This document shows, in pieces, positions 20,016-29,999 of a stretch of 64,000 nucleotides of DNA. The stretch spans positions 210,771 through 274,770 of the forward strand of contig NZ_JH767523.1 of the NCBI RefSeq assembly GCF_000281085.1, read 5' to 3'. The notes under the pieces were generated by a model. It was not told the DNA's origin, searched no databases, and saw nothing but the letters and a program-made list of their open reading frames with translations. The DNA is from Catenovulum agarivorans YM01. Lineage in GTDB: Bacteria > Pseudomonadota > Gammaproteobacteria > Enterobacterales > Alteromonadaceae. Position 1 is the stretch's first letter. Each line of letters opens with the position of its first letter. Both the position numbers and the translations under genes were made by a program.

Positions 20016-20963
20016 ATGACAAAAATAGTAGCGGATATCGGCGGTACCAATATGCGTATCGCGCAAACGGATGGTATTAATAGCATTCGTGATATTAAAA
20101 AGTATAAGGTGACAGATTTCGCGTCACCTGTGGATACGATCAAAGCTTATATCCAAGACAGTGGATGTGCCCAGCCTACACATGTGTGTATGGCAATTGC
20201 GTGTCCGGTTGCGGGTGATCAAATTACCATGACAAATCACTCATGGTCGTTTTCGATCGAACAGAGTCAGAAAGAGTTGGGTGTACAAGCACTTTATGTG
20301 ATCAATGATTTCACTGCGGTTGCTTTGTCTGTGCCATTTCTTGCTGATGAACAAAAAATTCAAGTTGGCGGTGAACAACCTCAATTGGATAAACCGATTG
20401 CAGTTTACGGTGCCGGCACTGGCCTTGGTGTTGCTCATGTTGTTCCTTTGGCGGACAAGTGGGTACCATTACCAGGTGAGGGTGGCCACGTAGATTTTGC
20501 AACAAACACAGAAGTTGAAGCTAAAATTTTAGCATTTTTAGCAGACGAACTGGGTCATGTTTCGGCAGAAAGAATAATATCAGGACAAGGTATAGCGAAC
20601 ATTTACCGCGCCCTAGCTCATATTAACGACGCAGACATAAAATCATTAGAGCCAGCAGAAGTGACTGAAAAGGCACTTGCTGGAGAATGTGACTTGTGTA
20701 AACAAGCGCTTGATGTATTTTGTGACACGCTCGGTAGCTTTGGTGGTAACTTGGCGCTGAATTTATTAACTCAAGGTGGTGTTTACATAGCAGGGGGAAT
20801 TGTTCCGCGCTTTATCGACTACGTTGTGCAAAGTGGTTTTAGAAACCGTTTTGATGCAAAAGGCCGCTTTGAGAAGTTAAATAAATCTATACCTGTATAC
20901 ATAGTCACGGAAGAGCAACCCGGGTTATTAGGCGCAGCAGCTTACATTGCGCAGAACACATAA
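20016..20963 (+). CDS. glk: Glucokinase (Glk family)
   Basis: Phosphorylates free glucose with ATP, feeding Zwf. 315 residues of the bacterial Glk type, not the ROK type. The N-terminal phosphate-binding loop is ADIGGTNMRIA, the glucose-binding segment is ALYVINDFTAVALSVP with the catalytic Asp, followed by YGAGTGLGVAHV and PGEGGHVDFA. The C-terminus has the adenosine motif GGVYIAGGIVPRF. Placing it between edd and eda suggests the pathway starts from intracellular free glucose, such as that released by MalQ and alpha-glucosidase encoded nearby, rather than only from PTS-delivered glucose-6-phosphate. Confidence 0.95.
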   Translation: MTKIVADIGGTNMRIAQTDGINSIRDIKKYKVTDFASPVDTIKAYIQDSGCAQPTHVCMAIACPVAGDQITMTNHSWSFSIEQSQKELGVQALYVINDFTAVALSVPFLADEQKIQVGGEQPQLDKPIAVYGAGTGLGVAHVVPLADKWVPLPGEGGHVDFATNTEVEAKILAFLADELGHVSAERIISGQGIANIYRALAHINDADIKSLEPAEVTEKALAGECDLCKQALDVFCDTLGSFGGNLALNLLTQGGVYIAGGIVPRFIDYVVQSGFRNRFDAKGRFEKLNKSIPVYIVTEEQPGLLGAAAYIAQNT

Positions 20964-20974
20964 GGTTTAAGTAA

Positions 20975-21613
20975 ATGGCAACAAGAAATTGGGCTATGCA
21001 GCCCCTTGACGTGATGAATGCAGGAAAAGTAGTACCTGTATTAGTATTTAAAAAACTTGAGCATGCAGTTCCAGTAGCTGAAGCTTTGATGGAAGGTGGT
21101 GTTAACGTTTTAGAAATCACCTTACGTACAGAGTGTGCAGTGGACGCAATCGAGTTAATTTCTCAGAAATTACCAGAAGCTATCACAGGCGCAGGTACGG
21201 TAATTAATGCGCAGCAACTACAAGCAGTTGAAAATGCAGGTGCTAAATTTGCAATCAGCCCGGGTTTAACACCTGGCTTGTTAGAAGCAGCAAACAAAAG
21301 CAAAACCGCATTAATTCCAGGTATTGCAACTATCTCTGAACTGATGCTTGGTATTGAACACGGTTACGACTGTTTCAAATTTTTCCCAGCAGAAGCAAAC
21401 GGTGGGGTGAATGCACTTAAATCTATTGGTGGTCCATTCCCGCATATCAATTTCTGTCCAACTGGTGGTATTAGCCCAAGTAATTTAAAAGATTATTTGG
21501 CACTTCCAAACGTTCGTTGTGCGGGCGGTTCTTGGTTAGTACCACAAGATGCTGTTGAAGCTGGTGATTGGAAACGAATCACTGAATTAGCAAAAGCTGC
21601 TTCACAAGCATAA
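20975..21613 (+). CDS. eda: KDPG aldolase (2-dehydro-3-deoxy-phosphogluconate aldolase)
   Basis: Cleaves KDPG to pyruvate and glyceraldehyde-3-phosphate. 212 residues, a class I aldolase. The family motifs are [15 protein letters not shown] with the catalytic Glu, [13 protein letters not shown], and [18 protein letters not shown], where the Lys forms the Schiff base. [12 protein letters not shown] binds phosphate. Last gene of the operon, ending at a strong terminator shared with the convergent gapA. Confidence 0.97.
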   Translation: MATRNWAMQPLDVMNAGKVVPVLVFKKLEHAVPVAEALMEGGVNVLEITLRTECAVDAIELISQKLPEAITGAGTVINAQQLQAVENAGAKFAISPGLTPGLLEAANKSKTALIPGIATISELMLGIEHGYDCFKFFPAEANGGVNALKSIGGPFPHINFCPTGGISPSNLKDYLALPNVRCAGGSWLVPQDAVEAGDWKRITELAKAASQA

Positions 21614-21662
21614 TCTTATGTCGCTAGGGGAATGGCTTAGTTGCTAATTCCCTTTAAGATAC

Positions 21663-21692
21663 AAAAAAGCCGTCTAATCAGACGGCTTTTTT
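21663..21692. terminator. Bidirectional terminator between eda and gapA
   Basis: A perfect 13-bp stem (AAAAAAGCCGTCT / AGACGGCTTTTTT) with an AATC loop has T runs on both strands and serves the two convergent genes. Confidence 0.92.
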
Positions 21693-21710
21693 ATTGGAAT
21701 CAAACCAATT

Positions 21711-22721
<1,011 letters not shown>

Positions 22722-22818
22722 TTATTTAATTTGAATCATTATGTGTTACCCAACTTTCAACCCGCTTGTTGCAAGCTAGAGTGACATGGATTTTGTTATA
22801 GCGTAAAAAACTGCGCGC

Positions 22819-22827
22819 ATTATACAA
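22819..22827 (-). promoter_or_regulatory. gapA promoter -10 element
   Basis: On the minus strand the sequence TGTATAAT ends in a perfect TATAAT (22824-22819). No good -35 hexamer lies 16-18 bases upstream, so an activator may be used. The predicted leader is about 100 bases. The left arm of a 12-bp inverted repeat (22829-22840) falls in the spacer. Confidence 0.55.
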
Positions 22828-22828
22828 A

Positions 22829-22885
22829 AAATAGTGAATAAAAACCCGAAATTTTTTGCTACAAATACATATATATTCACTATTT
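22829..22885. repeat. 12-bp inverted repeat in the gapA-malQ interval
   Basis: AAATAGTGAATA (22829-22840) and its exact complement TATTCACTATTT (22874-22885) are separated by 33 bases. The loop is too long for a terminator and no T run follows in a useful place. The pair could be two oppositely oriented regulator sites upstream of the gapA -10 box. Confidence 0.55.
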
Positions 22886-22896
22886 AGCTAGTTTTT

Positions 22897-22908
22897 GAAT
22901 TCGTATGC
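22897..22908. promoter_or_regulatory. Palindromic operator candidate (site B)
   Basis: GAATTCGTATGC differs at one position from GAATACGTATGC, the reverse complement of the site between the amylase and alpha-glucosidase genes, and at two from the perfect palindrome upstream of zwf. It lies between divergent gapA and malQ, about 70 bp ahead of the malQ ATG. Confidence 0.42.
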
Positions 22909-22977
22909 GAAAACCGAATAAATCGTGAAAAATCTGTATTTTCGTTTATGCTAAACACAAACAGCTAACTAGGATTC

Positions 22978-25161
22978 ATGATGAACAACGAACTTATTGA
23001 GCATATAGCTAAGGCTAGGGGCATTGAAACCAAATATATAAATGCTTGGGGCAAGGAAGAAAGTGTTGATGAAAGCAGTAAAGCTAAAATATTACGCGCT
23101 ATGGGATATGCAGTAGACGACCAAGCTGAACTACAAAAGCAGTTAGAAAAAGAAAAACGCGATTATTGGCTTGGTTATGTTAACCCTGTGAAAATTGTTC
23201 GCGAGCACGAAGATATTGAAATTGAAGTTAGAGTTGCAATTGTTCAAGCAAACAGTCAGTTTAAATTTAAATTACTATTAGAAAATGGCGAAACAATTGA
23301 GCACGTATTCACGCCCGTTGCTGGTGAAATGTTAGATGTTGCGCTGATACAAGACATAGAATATCAAGAATACCTTATATCCATTCCGCAAACCCTACCT
23401 TGGGGTTACCATGAACTTGAGCTTATTGATGATGAAAACAATCTGTTATCAGCTCAGTCGTTAATTGTTGCGCCAACTCGCTGTTACGATGCAAACGCCA
23501 TAGCAGAAGGAAAAAAGATTTGGGGTACCAGTATTCAGTTATATTGTGTTCGCTCCAAACGCAATTGGGGTATAGGCGATTTTACGGATTTAACTTTTTT
23601 AATTGAAAAAATGGCTTTGCGTGGTGCCGATTTTGTTGGTTTAAACCCTATTCATGCTTTGTATCCATCTAATCCAGATAGTTGCAGCCCATATAGTCCA
23701 TCGTCACGCCGTTGGTTGAACTTGTGGTATATAGACCCAGAAATGGTTGATGGTTTTACTCAATCAAATCAAGTACAAACCCTCATCGCGAGCGAGAATT
23801 TTCAGCAAACTAAACAGCATGCGCGTGAAGTTGAATACGTTGATTATAGTGCAGTTGCACACATTAAACTGCCTGTACTAAAAGCCTTATTTGAATACTT
23901 TAAACAGAATTGTCCGCAGCAAGAGTTTAACCATTTTGTTGAACAAGGTGGTGAATCTTTACAGCAACAAGCTATTTTTGATGCGGTACAAGATAACTTG
24001 CAACAACAAGGTATTTTTGCTTGGGGTTGGCCAAGTTGGCCTGAAAACTTAAATGAATATTCAAAACCAGATGTCGCAAAGTTTGCTGAGCAACATCCAG
24101 ACTTAGTCAATTTTTATGCTTGGTGTCAGTGGATTGCAGCACAACAACTAGAAGCTTGCCAACAAAAAGCTAAAGAACTTGGCATGACACTGGGTATTTA
24201 TCGTGATTTAGCTGTGGGTGTAAGTTCGGGCAGTGCTGAAGTTTGGGCTAACCGAGACTTATACTGTGCCGATATTAGTGTTGGTGCGCCACCTGATCCG
24301 CTTGGACCACAAGGGCAAAGTTGGGGTTTACCTCCTATGGAGCCTAACAAGTTATACGATCAGGGTTATCAACCTATTATCGATTTGTATCGAACCAATA
24401 TGCAGTCATGTGGAGCATTGCGTATTGATCACGTAATGGCCTTGTTGCGTTTGTGGTGGGTGCCGGGAGGCGGGCATGCAACACAAGGTGCCTATGTATA
24501 TTATCCATTAGATGATTTGTTGGCCTTGCTGTGTTTAGAAAGTCATAGAAATCAATGCATGATAGTAGGTGAAGATTTAGGCACTGTGCCTGCTGGTATT
24601 CGCGATATTTTTGCTGAAAACAACGTATTGTCATATCGGGTATTTTTCTTTGAAACAGCACCAGACGGCGGCTTTTATTCGCCGTCACATTACCCAGAAC
24701 AAGCTATGGCAACGTTAACCACGCATGATATGGCAACGCTCAAAGGTTTTTGGCACTGTGATGATCTAAAATTGGGGAAAGAACTTGGTATCTATAAAGA
24801 TGAAATAGAGCTAGAAGGTTTATTTCATGCTCGACATGTTTCAAAACAACGAATTTTAGATAGTTTGCATGGGCATGGCTCAATTCCACATTATATATCG
24901 CATGATGCTCATCAAGTTGGCATGACCCAAGAGCTTAACTACGCAATGCAGGTTCACATGGCCAAAGCTAAATCTTCGTTGTTAGCTTTGCAGTTAGAAG
25001 ATTGGTTAGAAATGGATAAACCGGTAAACGTGCCAGGCACTTGTGATGAATACCCAAATTGGCGCAGAAAATTGACTATGGATGTTGAAGATATTTTCTC
25101 TCTACCGGAAGTAAATCATTTAGCTCAAGCGTTAAAAGAAGCGAGAGCAAATACAATTTAA
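22978..25161 (+). CDS. malQ: 4-alpha-glucanotransferase (amylomaltase, GH77)
   Basis: Cytoplasmic enzyme that disproportionates maltodextrins, releasing glucose and longer dextrins. 727 residues, near the MalQ length of E. coli (694) and including the N-terminal extension domain of the MalQ type (about 1-170). The GH77 catalytic core begins around 180 with GTSIQLYCVRSKRNWGIGDF. The nucleophile Asp is in ALRIDHVMALLRLWW, the acid/base Glu in VGEDLGTVPAGI, and the stabiliser Asp in TTHDMATLKG. Two adjacent ATGs (22978, 22981) follow an AGGA site. It is divergent from gapA and followed by glgB and glgX. Confidence 0.95.
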   Translation: MMNNELIEHIAKARGIETKYINAWGKEESVDESSKAKILRAMGYAVDDQAELQKQLEKEKRDYWLGYVNPVKIVREHEDIEIEVRVAIVQANSQFKFKLLLENGETIEHVFTPVAGEMLDVALIQDIEYQEYLISIPQTLPWGYHELELIDDENNLLSAQSLIVAPTRCYDANAIAEGKKIWGTSIQLYCVRSKRNWGIGDFTDLTFLIEKMALRGADFVGLNPIHALYPSNPDSCSPYSPSSRRWLNLWYIDPEMVDGFTQSNQVQTLIASENFQQTKQHAREVEYVDYSAVAHIKLPVLKALFEYFKQNCPQQEFNHFVEQGGESLQQQAIFDAVQDNLQQQGIFAWGWPSWPENLNEYSKPDVAKFAEQHPDLVNFYAWCQWIAAQQLEACQQKAKELGMTLGIYRDLAVGVSSGSAEVWANRDLYCADISVGAPPDPLGPQGQSWGLPPMEPNKLYDQGYQPIIDLYRTNMQSCGALRIDHVMALLRLWWVPGGGHATQGAYVYYPLDDLLALLCLESHRNQCMIVGEDLGTVPAGIRDIFAENNVLSYRVFFFETAPDGGFYSPSHYPEQAMATLTTHDMATLKGFWHCDDLKLGKELGIYKDEIELEGLFHARHVSKQRILDSLHGHGSIPHYISHDAHQVGMTQELNYAMQVHMAKAKSSLLALQLEDWLEMDKPVNVPGTCDEYPNWRRKLTMDVEDIFSLPEVNHLAQALKEARANTI

Positions 25162-25471
25162 CTATACCCGAGCTATTTACAGATGTAATAGCTCTTAAAC
25201 ATGTGTTTTATGTTGCTTGGGTTCAAGAGTTTGAAACCACGTGAATCAGCTGTTTAAAAAATGTTCGCGTGGTTTTAAATATTTATACATTAAGCAAAAA
25301 TTAGACGATTAACTGAAATTTAAGCGCTATAGGGGATTGAAAGCTAAAGCATTATCACGCAAACTCAAATGGTCAGTTTCTAAATTCGATTTAGGGCAAC
25401 TACACGACATACGCATTTGCGCAGCAGGAAAAAATTCAAATTTACTAGAAACAGTACAATAGGAACTTTGT
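25162..25471 (+). other. malQ-glgB intergenic region with two inverted repeats
   Basis: No gene is seen in these 310 bp. An 8-bp stem (GAGCTATT / AATAGCTC) lies at 25171-25195. A 12-bp stem containing one G-T pair, AAACCACGTGAA (25234-25245) with TTCGCGTGGTTT (25264-25275), has an 18-base loop and ends in TTTTAAAT. The second could terminate malQ transcription weakly. The glgB ribosome site AGGAAC is at the right end. The sequence CATACGCATTTGC (near 25408) faintly resembles the palindrome described for zwf, malQ and amylase but is too weak to call. Confidence 0.4.
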
Positions 25472-27661
25472 ATGCTTGTAAACAAACTCGAACAAGTCAA
25501 TTTACACAACCCTTTCCACTATTTAGGTTTAACAGAAAATAACAAACAAGGCGGCTTTAACCTCAACGCTTGGGTACCAGGTGCGGTTAAAGTAGAAGTA
25601 GTCGAACTGGGTACAGAAAAGCCACTCGGCTTTTTGAATCAAGTTGAAGACAGTGGTTTGTTCGAAGGCGTATTTGACGTCAGCGAAGCATTTAACTACA
25701 AGTTACGCATTTCAAATCCAGAACACACATATGAAGTAATAGACCCATACCAATTTAAAGATGAAGCGTTTCATGCGGTCCATTATGTCACCATGAAACC
25801 ACAAAACCTTTATGAGCAATTGGGTGCTCAATTACTTGATGTTAAATTGTTGAATGGCAGCACAATTCAAGCAACACGCTTTGCTGTGTATGCACCAAAT
25901 GCCACTGCAGTGAGTTTAATTGGCGATTTTAATTATTGGGATGGACGCATGCACCCAATGGAAAAAACCAATTGTGGCCACTGGGTATTGATTGTCCCGG
26001 GCATTCAAACGGGCACTAAGTATAAGTATGAAATTAAAGATCCTATGGGTAACCGCTTACCACATAAAGCAGACCCAGTTGGTTTTTGCGCTGAGCAATA
26101 TCCGTCGCATGCGTCAGTTGTTTTTGACCATAGTAAATATAAATGGAATGACCAAGCTTGGTTAGAGTCACAAGCTAAAGTTGACCGTTACAAAACACCT
26201 ATGTCAATTTATGAATTGCATGCCGGCAGTTGGAAAGCTAAATACGATAATAATGGTCGTACGCCATTAAGTTATCGCGAAATGGTCGACGAGTTAATTC
26301 CTTACGTTAAAGATATGGGCTATACACATATCGAGTTTTTACCTGTATCTGAGTTTCCGTATGATGGCTCTTGGGGTTACCAACCCGTTGGTATGTTTGC
26401 ACCGACTAGCCGTTTTGGTACGCCGGATGATTTCAAATATTTTGTTGATCAATGCCACCAAAATGAGATCGGGGTTATCGTTGACTGGGTACCAGCTCAC
26501 TTCCCTGAAGATGGTCACGGTTTAGCCCGTTTTGACGGTACTTTTGTATACGAATATGAAGATCCGCGTCGTGGGTGGCATCCTGATTGGAACTCATGTA
26601 TTTACGACTTTGGTAAAGACAATGTTCGCCAGTTTTTAGTCGCAAGTGCGTTATTCTGGTTAGATAAGTTCCATGTTGATGCCCTGCGTGTAGACGCTGT
26701 TGCCAGTATGTTGTATTGGGACTACTCACGTAATGAAGGCGAGTGGGTACCAAACGTCGATGGCGGTAATGAAAACTACGAAGCTGTTAGTTTATTACGT
26801 TGGTTTAACGAAGAAGTTTATAATAATTTCCCGCATGCATTTACCATAGCTGAAGAGTCAACGGCGTTTGCTAAAGTGTCGCGTCCAGTATTTGAAGGTG
26901 GTTTAGGCTTCGGCTTTAAATGGAATATGGGCTGGATGCACGATAGTTTACATTTTATCGCTAAAGATCCTGCGTACCGTAAATTCCATCACAATGAAAT
27001 TACCTTCTCTATGGTGTATGCCTATAACGAGAATTTCATTTTGCCAATTTCGCATGATGAAGTGGTGCATGGCAAAGGTTCAATGATGAACAAAATGCCA
27101 GGTGATGAATGGCAACAAGCTGCGAACTTACGCAGTTATGCTGCATTTATGTTCGGTCACCCAGGTAAAAAACTTAACTTTATGGGCAATGACATTGGTC
27201 AAGGTCATGAGTGGAATCATGAATCATCAGTTGAATGGCATTTACTTGAATATCCCAAACATAAAGGTGTGCAAGAATTATATCGTGATTTAAATACGCT
27301 ATATAAAACTTATGCTCCTTTATACCAAAAAGACCATGAACCAGGTGGTTTTGAATGGATAGAACATCAAGACGCAGGTCAAAGTATTTTATCTTTTGTA
27401 CGTAAAGCAGATGGTACTAACCAAAAAGTTTATGTGGTTAGTAACTTTACCCCAGTCCCGCGAGATGGCTATAGATTAGGCGTCAAAGACAAAGGTAATT
27501 ATAAGTTGTTATTATCAACTGATGATAAATCTTATTGGGGCAGTGGTTATGGCAATAACAGTGAGTTCCAAGCAGAAGATAAAGCATGGCAAAATCAATC
27601 ACATTCAATATTGGTAGATTTGCCACCATTGGCTACGCTGTACATAGTTTTTGAAGACTAA
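25472..27661 (+). CDS. glgB: 1,4-alpha-glucan branching enzyme
   Basis: Introduces alpha-1,6 branches into glycogen. 729 residues, the full E. coli-type length: an N-terminal beta-sandwich (about 1-110), a CBM48 domain (ATRFAVYAPNATAVSLIGDFN near 130-220), the GH13 barrel, and a C-terminal beta domain. Barrel motifs are IVDWVPAHFPEDGHGL, DALRVDAVASMLYWDYSR (nucleophile Asp), TIAEESTAF (acid/base Glu), and LPISHDEVVHGKGSMMNKM. The ATG has an AGGAAC site. glgX follows 15 bp downstream, so the two are probably cotranscribed. Confidence 0.97.
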   Translation: MLVNKLEQVNLHNPFHYLGLTENNKQGGFNLNAWVPGAVKVEVVELGTEKPLGFLNQVEDSGLFEGVFDVSEAFNYKLRISNPEHTYEVIDPYQFKDEAFHAVHYVTMKPQNLYEQLGAQLLDVKLLNGSTIQATRFAVYAPNATAVSLIGDFNYWDGRMHPMEKTNCGHWVLIVPGIQTGTKYKYEIKDPMGNRLPHKADPVGFCAEQYPSHASVVFDHSKYKWNDQAWLESQAKVDRYKTPMSIYELHAGSWKAKYDNNGRTPLSYREMVDELIPYVKDMGYTHIEFLPVSEFPYDGSWGYQPVGMFAPTSRFGTPDDFKYFVDQCHQNEIGVIVDWVPAHFPEDGHGLARFDGTFVYEYEDPRRGWHPDWNSCIYDFGKDNVRQFLVASALFWLDKFHVDALRVDAVASMLYWDYSRNEGEWVPNVDGGNENYEAVSLLRWFNEEVYNNFPHAFTIAEESTAFAKVSRPVFEGGLGFGFKWNMGWMHDSLHFIAKDPAYRKFHHNEITFSMVYAYNENFILPISHDEVVHGKGSMMNKMPGDEWQQAANLRSYAAFMFGHPGKKLNFMGNDIGQGHEWNHESSVEWHLLEYPKHKGVQELYRDLNTLYKTYAPLYQKDHEPGGFEWIEHQDAGQSILSFVRKADGTNQKVYVVSNFTPVPRDGYRLGVKDKGNYKLLLSTDDKSYWGSGYGNNSEFQAEDKAWQNQSHSILVDLPPLATLYIVFED

Positions 27662-27676
27662 TGGAGTAATAGACGC

Positions 27677-29788
27677 GTGAATATGCCTGCTCAAGATATT
27701 TTATTTGAAGTAAAAGGATATAAAGTTTCGCTTGGCTCAGCAAAAGTGCTAGGGCCAACTTATTTTACCGGTAAGGGGACTAACTTCGCAGTTTATTCTC
27801 CTTACGCTGATAAAGTAGAACTTTGTCTCTTTGACAAAAATGAAGAAGAAATTTGCCGCATAGATATGCCGGGCAAAAAAGGGCGGGTATGGCACGCGTT
27901 TGTTGAAGGTGTAGAGCCTGGTCAGTTTTATGGATATCGTGTTGTTGGCTCTTGTGTACCTGAGCAAGGCTTATTTCAAGATAATCATAAATTGTTGATT
28001 GACCCTTATGCCAAGGGGTTAAATCGGCCTGTAGAATGGAACGAAAGGCTTTATCAAGGTGATTCACAATACATGATCCCTAAATGTATTGTGCAAGACG
28101 CTTGTGAGTTTGATTGGCAAGGTGCTGAAAAACCATATATTCCAGATTCAGATACTGTTTTATATGAGCTGCACGTAAAAGGTTTCACCCAAATTCATCC
28201 GCAGGTCAAAGATGAATTTAAAGGGAAGTATTTAGGTTTAGCTCAGCCTAAAGTTATCAAGTACCTAAAAGAGCTCGGCGTGACTAGTTTGCAGCTTATG
28301 CCTGTTATGGCGTTTATGAGTGAACCACGGCTTGCCAAACTAGGATTGTGCAATTATTGGGGTTATAACCCAATTAACTTTTTTACCCCAGATCCTCGTT
28401 ATGCGAGTACTGATTCTACCACTGAATTTAAAACCATGGTGCGTGAGCTACATAAAGCTGGCATAGAAGTGATATTAGATGTGGTGTTTAATCACAGTGC
28501 TGAAGGTGGTTTTGACGGTCCTATTCTTTCTTTTAAAGGTTTTGATAACCGCAACTTTTATATGTTTGAACAGTTTGACGGCCATAAAGATTATAGCCGT
28601 TATGTCAACAATACAGGTTGTGGTAATAGTATTAACCTAGATAACCCTTATGTATTGCAGTTAGTTACTCAATCATTGCGTTATTGGGTTGAAGAGATGC
28701 AAGTTGATGGTTTTAGATTTGATTTGGCAGTCAGCTTAGCGCGTGAAGGCAATGACTTTGATAATTACTCAGCGTTTTTTAAAGTTTTATTCCAAGATCC
28801 TGTCTTAAGCCAAGTTAAATTAATTGCCGAGCCTTGGGATATAGGCTGGGGTGGTTATCGCCTTGGACAATTTCCAGAAAACTGGCATGAGTGTAACGAC
28901 AAATTCCGAGACACTGTGCGTGGCTTTTGGGCTGGCCAAGAAGGTTTGTTGCCAGATTTTGCTACACGTTTAATGGGATCGCGAGATGTATTTTTAAAAG
29001 GTTTACGGACGATAAATACCAGCGTCAATTATATTGCGTACCATGATGGATTTACTCTGCATGATTTGGTCAGTTACAACCATAAACACAATGATGCTAA
29101 TGGTGAACAAAACCGCGATGGCCACGGGCATAATTTATCCAATAATTATGGGGTAGAGGGGCCGACCGAAGATAAAAAAATTAATAAACTGAGGCAAAAA
29201 CAAAAACGCAATATGTTAGCTACGCTATTTTTGTCGCAAGGTACACCACACTTTTTAGCCGGTGACGAAATAGGTCGTACTCAGCTAGGGAATAATAACG
29301 CTTATTGCCAAGACAACGCCATTAGTTGGTTAAGCTGGCAATTAAAACCTGAAGATAAAAAATTACTCGAATTTGTTAAAAGACTGATTAGTTTGCGTCA
29401 CGGATGTTCATTGTTGCATTCGTTAAACTTACAAGATGACGACTATTACGGCAGTAAAAACAGTCACAAAGTATGCTGGTTTAACGATGCTGGCGAACTA
29501 ATGCACGATGGCGATTGGCACAATCCACATAACAGTGCAATCGCTGTTGAGTTGTCTTGGGTGGACAATGAGCATGAGCAAGACACAGACAGGGTGTTGA
29601 TTATTATTAATGCGAGCCATACAGATGTGCATTTTAAACTGCCACAGTTACCACAAAATCATAAATGGAGTTTAATTTTTGATACAGCTGTAGAGGATGG
29701 TTTGCAAAAAAATGCCACTCAACTCGAAGCGGGCTATTGGCAAGAAGCACACAGTATGAGTTTTGTTGTGCGCCGCAAAATTGTTTAA
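27677..29788 (+). CDS. glgX: Glycogen debranching enzyme (isoamylase type)
   Basis: Hydrolyses alpha-1,6 branch points of glycogen limit dextrins. 703 residues. An N-terminal CBM48 domain (YFTGKGTNFAVYSPYADKVE) is followed by a GH13 barrel with WGYNPINFFTPDPRYAS, VILDVVFNHSAEG, VDGFRFDLAVSLARE (nucleophile), LIAEPWDIGWGGYRLGQFP (acid/base) and NYIAYHDGFTLHDLVSYNHKHN, typical of GlgX/TreX. Translation starts at GTG 27677 or the ATG two codons later, after a GGAG. glgC, glgA and glgP do not follow, so the synthetic half of the glycogen pathway must be elsewhere or absent. Confidence 0.95.
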   Translation: MNMPAQDILFEVKGYKVSLGSAKVLGPTYFTGKGTNFAVYSPYADKVELCLFDKNEEEICRIDMPGKKGRVWHAFVEGVEPGQFYGYRVVGSCVPEQGLFQDNHKLLIDPYAKGLNRPVEWNERLYQGDSQYMIPKCIVQDACEFDWQGAEKPYIPDSDTVLYELHVKGFTQIHPQVKDEFKGKYLGLAQPKVIKYLKELGVTSLQLMPVMAFMSEPRLAKLGLCNYWGYNPINFFTPDPRYASTDSTTEFKTMVRELHKAGIEVILDVVFNHSAEGGFDGPILSFKGFDNRNFYMFEQFDGHKDYSRYVNNTGCGNSINLDNPYVLQLVTQSLRYWVEEMQVDGFRFDLAVSLAREGNDFDNYSAFFKVLFQDPVLSQVKLIAEPWDIGWGGYRLGQFPENWHECNDKFRDTVRGFWAGQEGLLPDFATRLMGSRDVFLKGLRTINTSVNYIAYHDGFTLHDLVSYNHKHNDANGEQNRDGHGHNLSNNYGVEGPTEDKKINKLRQKQKRNMLATLFLSQGTPHFLAGDEIGRTQLGNNNAYCQDNAISWLSWQLKPEDKKLLEFVKRLISLRHGCSLLHSLNLQDDDYYGSKNSHKVCWFNDAGELMHDGDWHNPHNSAIAVELSWVDNEHEQDTDRVLIIINASHTDVHFKLPQLPQNHKWSLIFDTAVEDGLQKNATQLEAGYWQEAHSMSFVVRRKIV

Positions 29789-29817
29789 TCTTTTCTTACT
29801 TGTAAAGTAACGGTGGT

Positions 29818-29849
29818 GGCAAGGTAATTAAACTGTTAAATACCTTGCC
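29818..29849 (+). repeat. Hairpin after glgX
   Basis: A 9-bp inverted repeat (GGCAAGGTA / TACCTTGCC) with a 14-base loop lies 30 bp after the glgX stop. No T run follows, so it is a weak terminator or an mRNA 3'-end stabiliser. The rest of the 210-bp gap before gnd shows nothing clear. Confidence 0.5.
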
Positions 29850-29999
29850 ATTATTAACCGCATTTATCGAACTTATTATCTTTATAATTCTACTTTATCC
29901 ATTCTTGCTTGTTTTCAGGCCAATCTCTATGGTCGCTAAAGCCCTTTTTAGCTAGAATACTTCGCAGTTTTCAAAGCAGGCAAACAAATAGGAAAGAAT

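Noticed and set aside
22849-22863. Possible HexR site upstream of gapA (right half GCTACA preceded by an A/T run)
   Set aside because: The left half lacks TGTA; only one half-site fits, so I do not call it although gapA is a HexR target in some species.
25406-25420. Fourth copy of the zwf/malQ/amylase palindrome upstream of glgB
   Set aside because: CATACGCATTTGC keeps only part of the pattern and is not palindromic.
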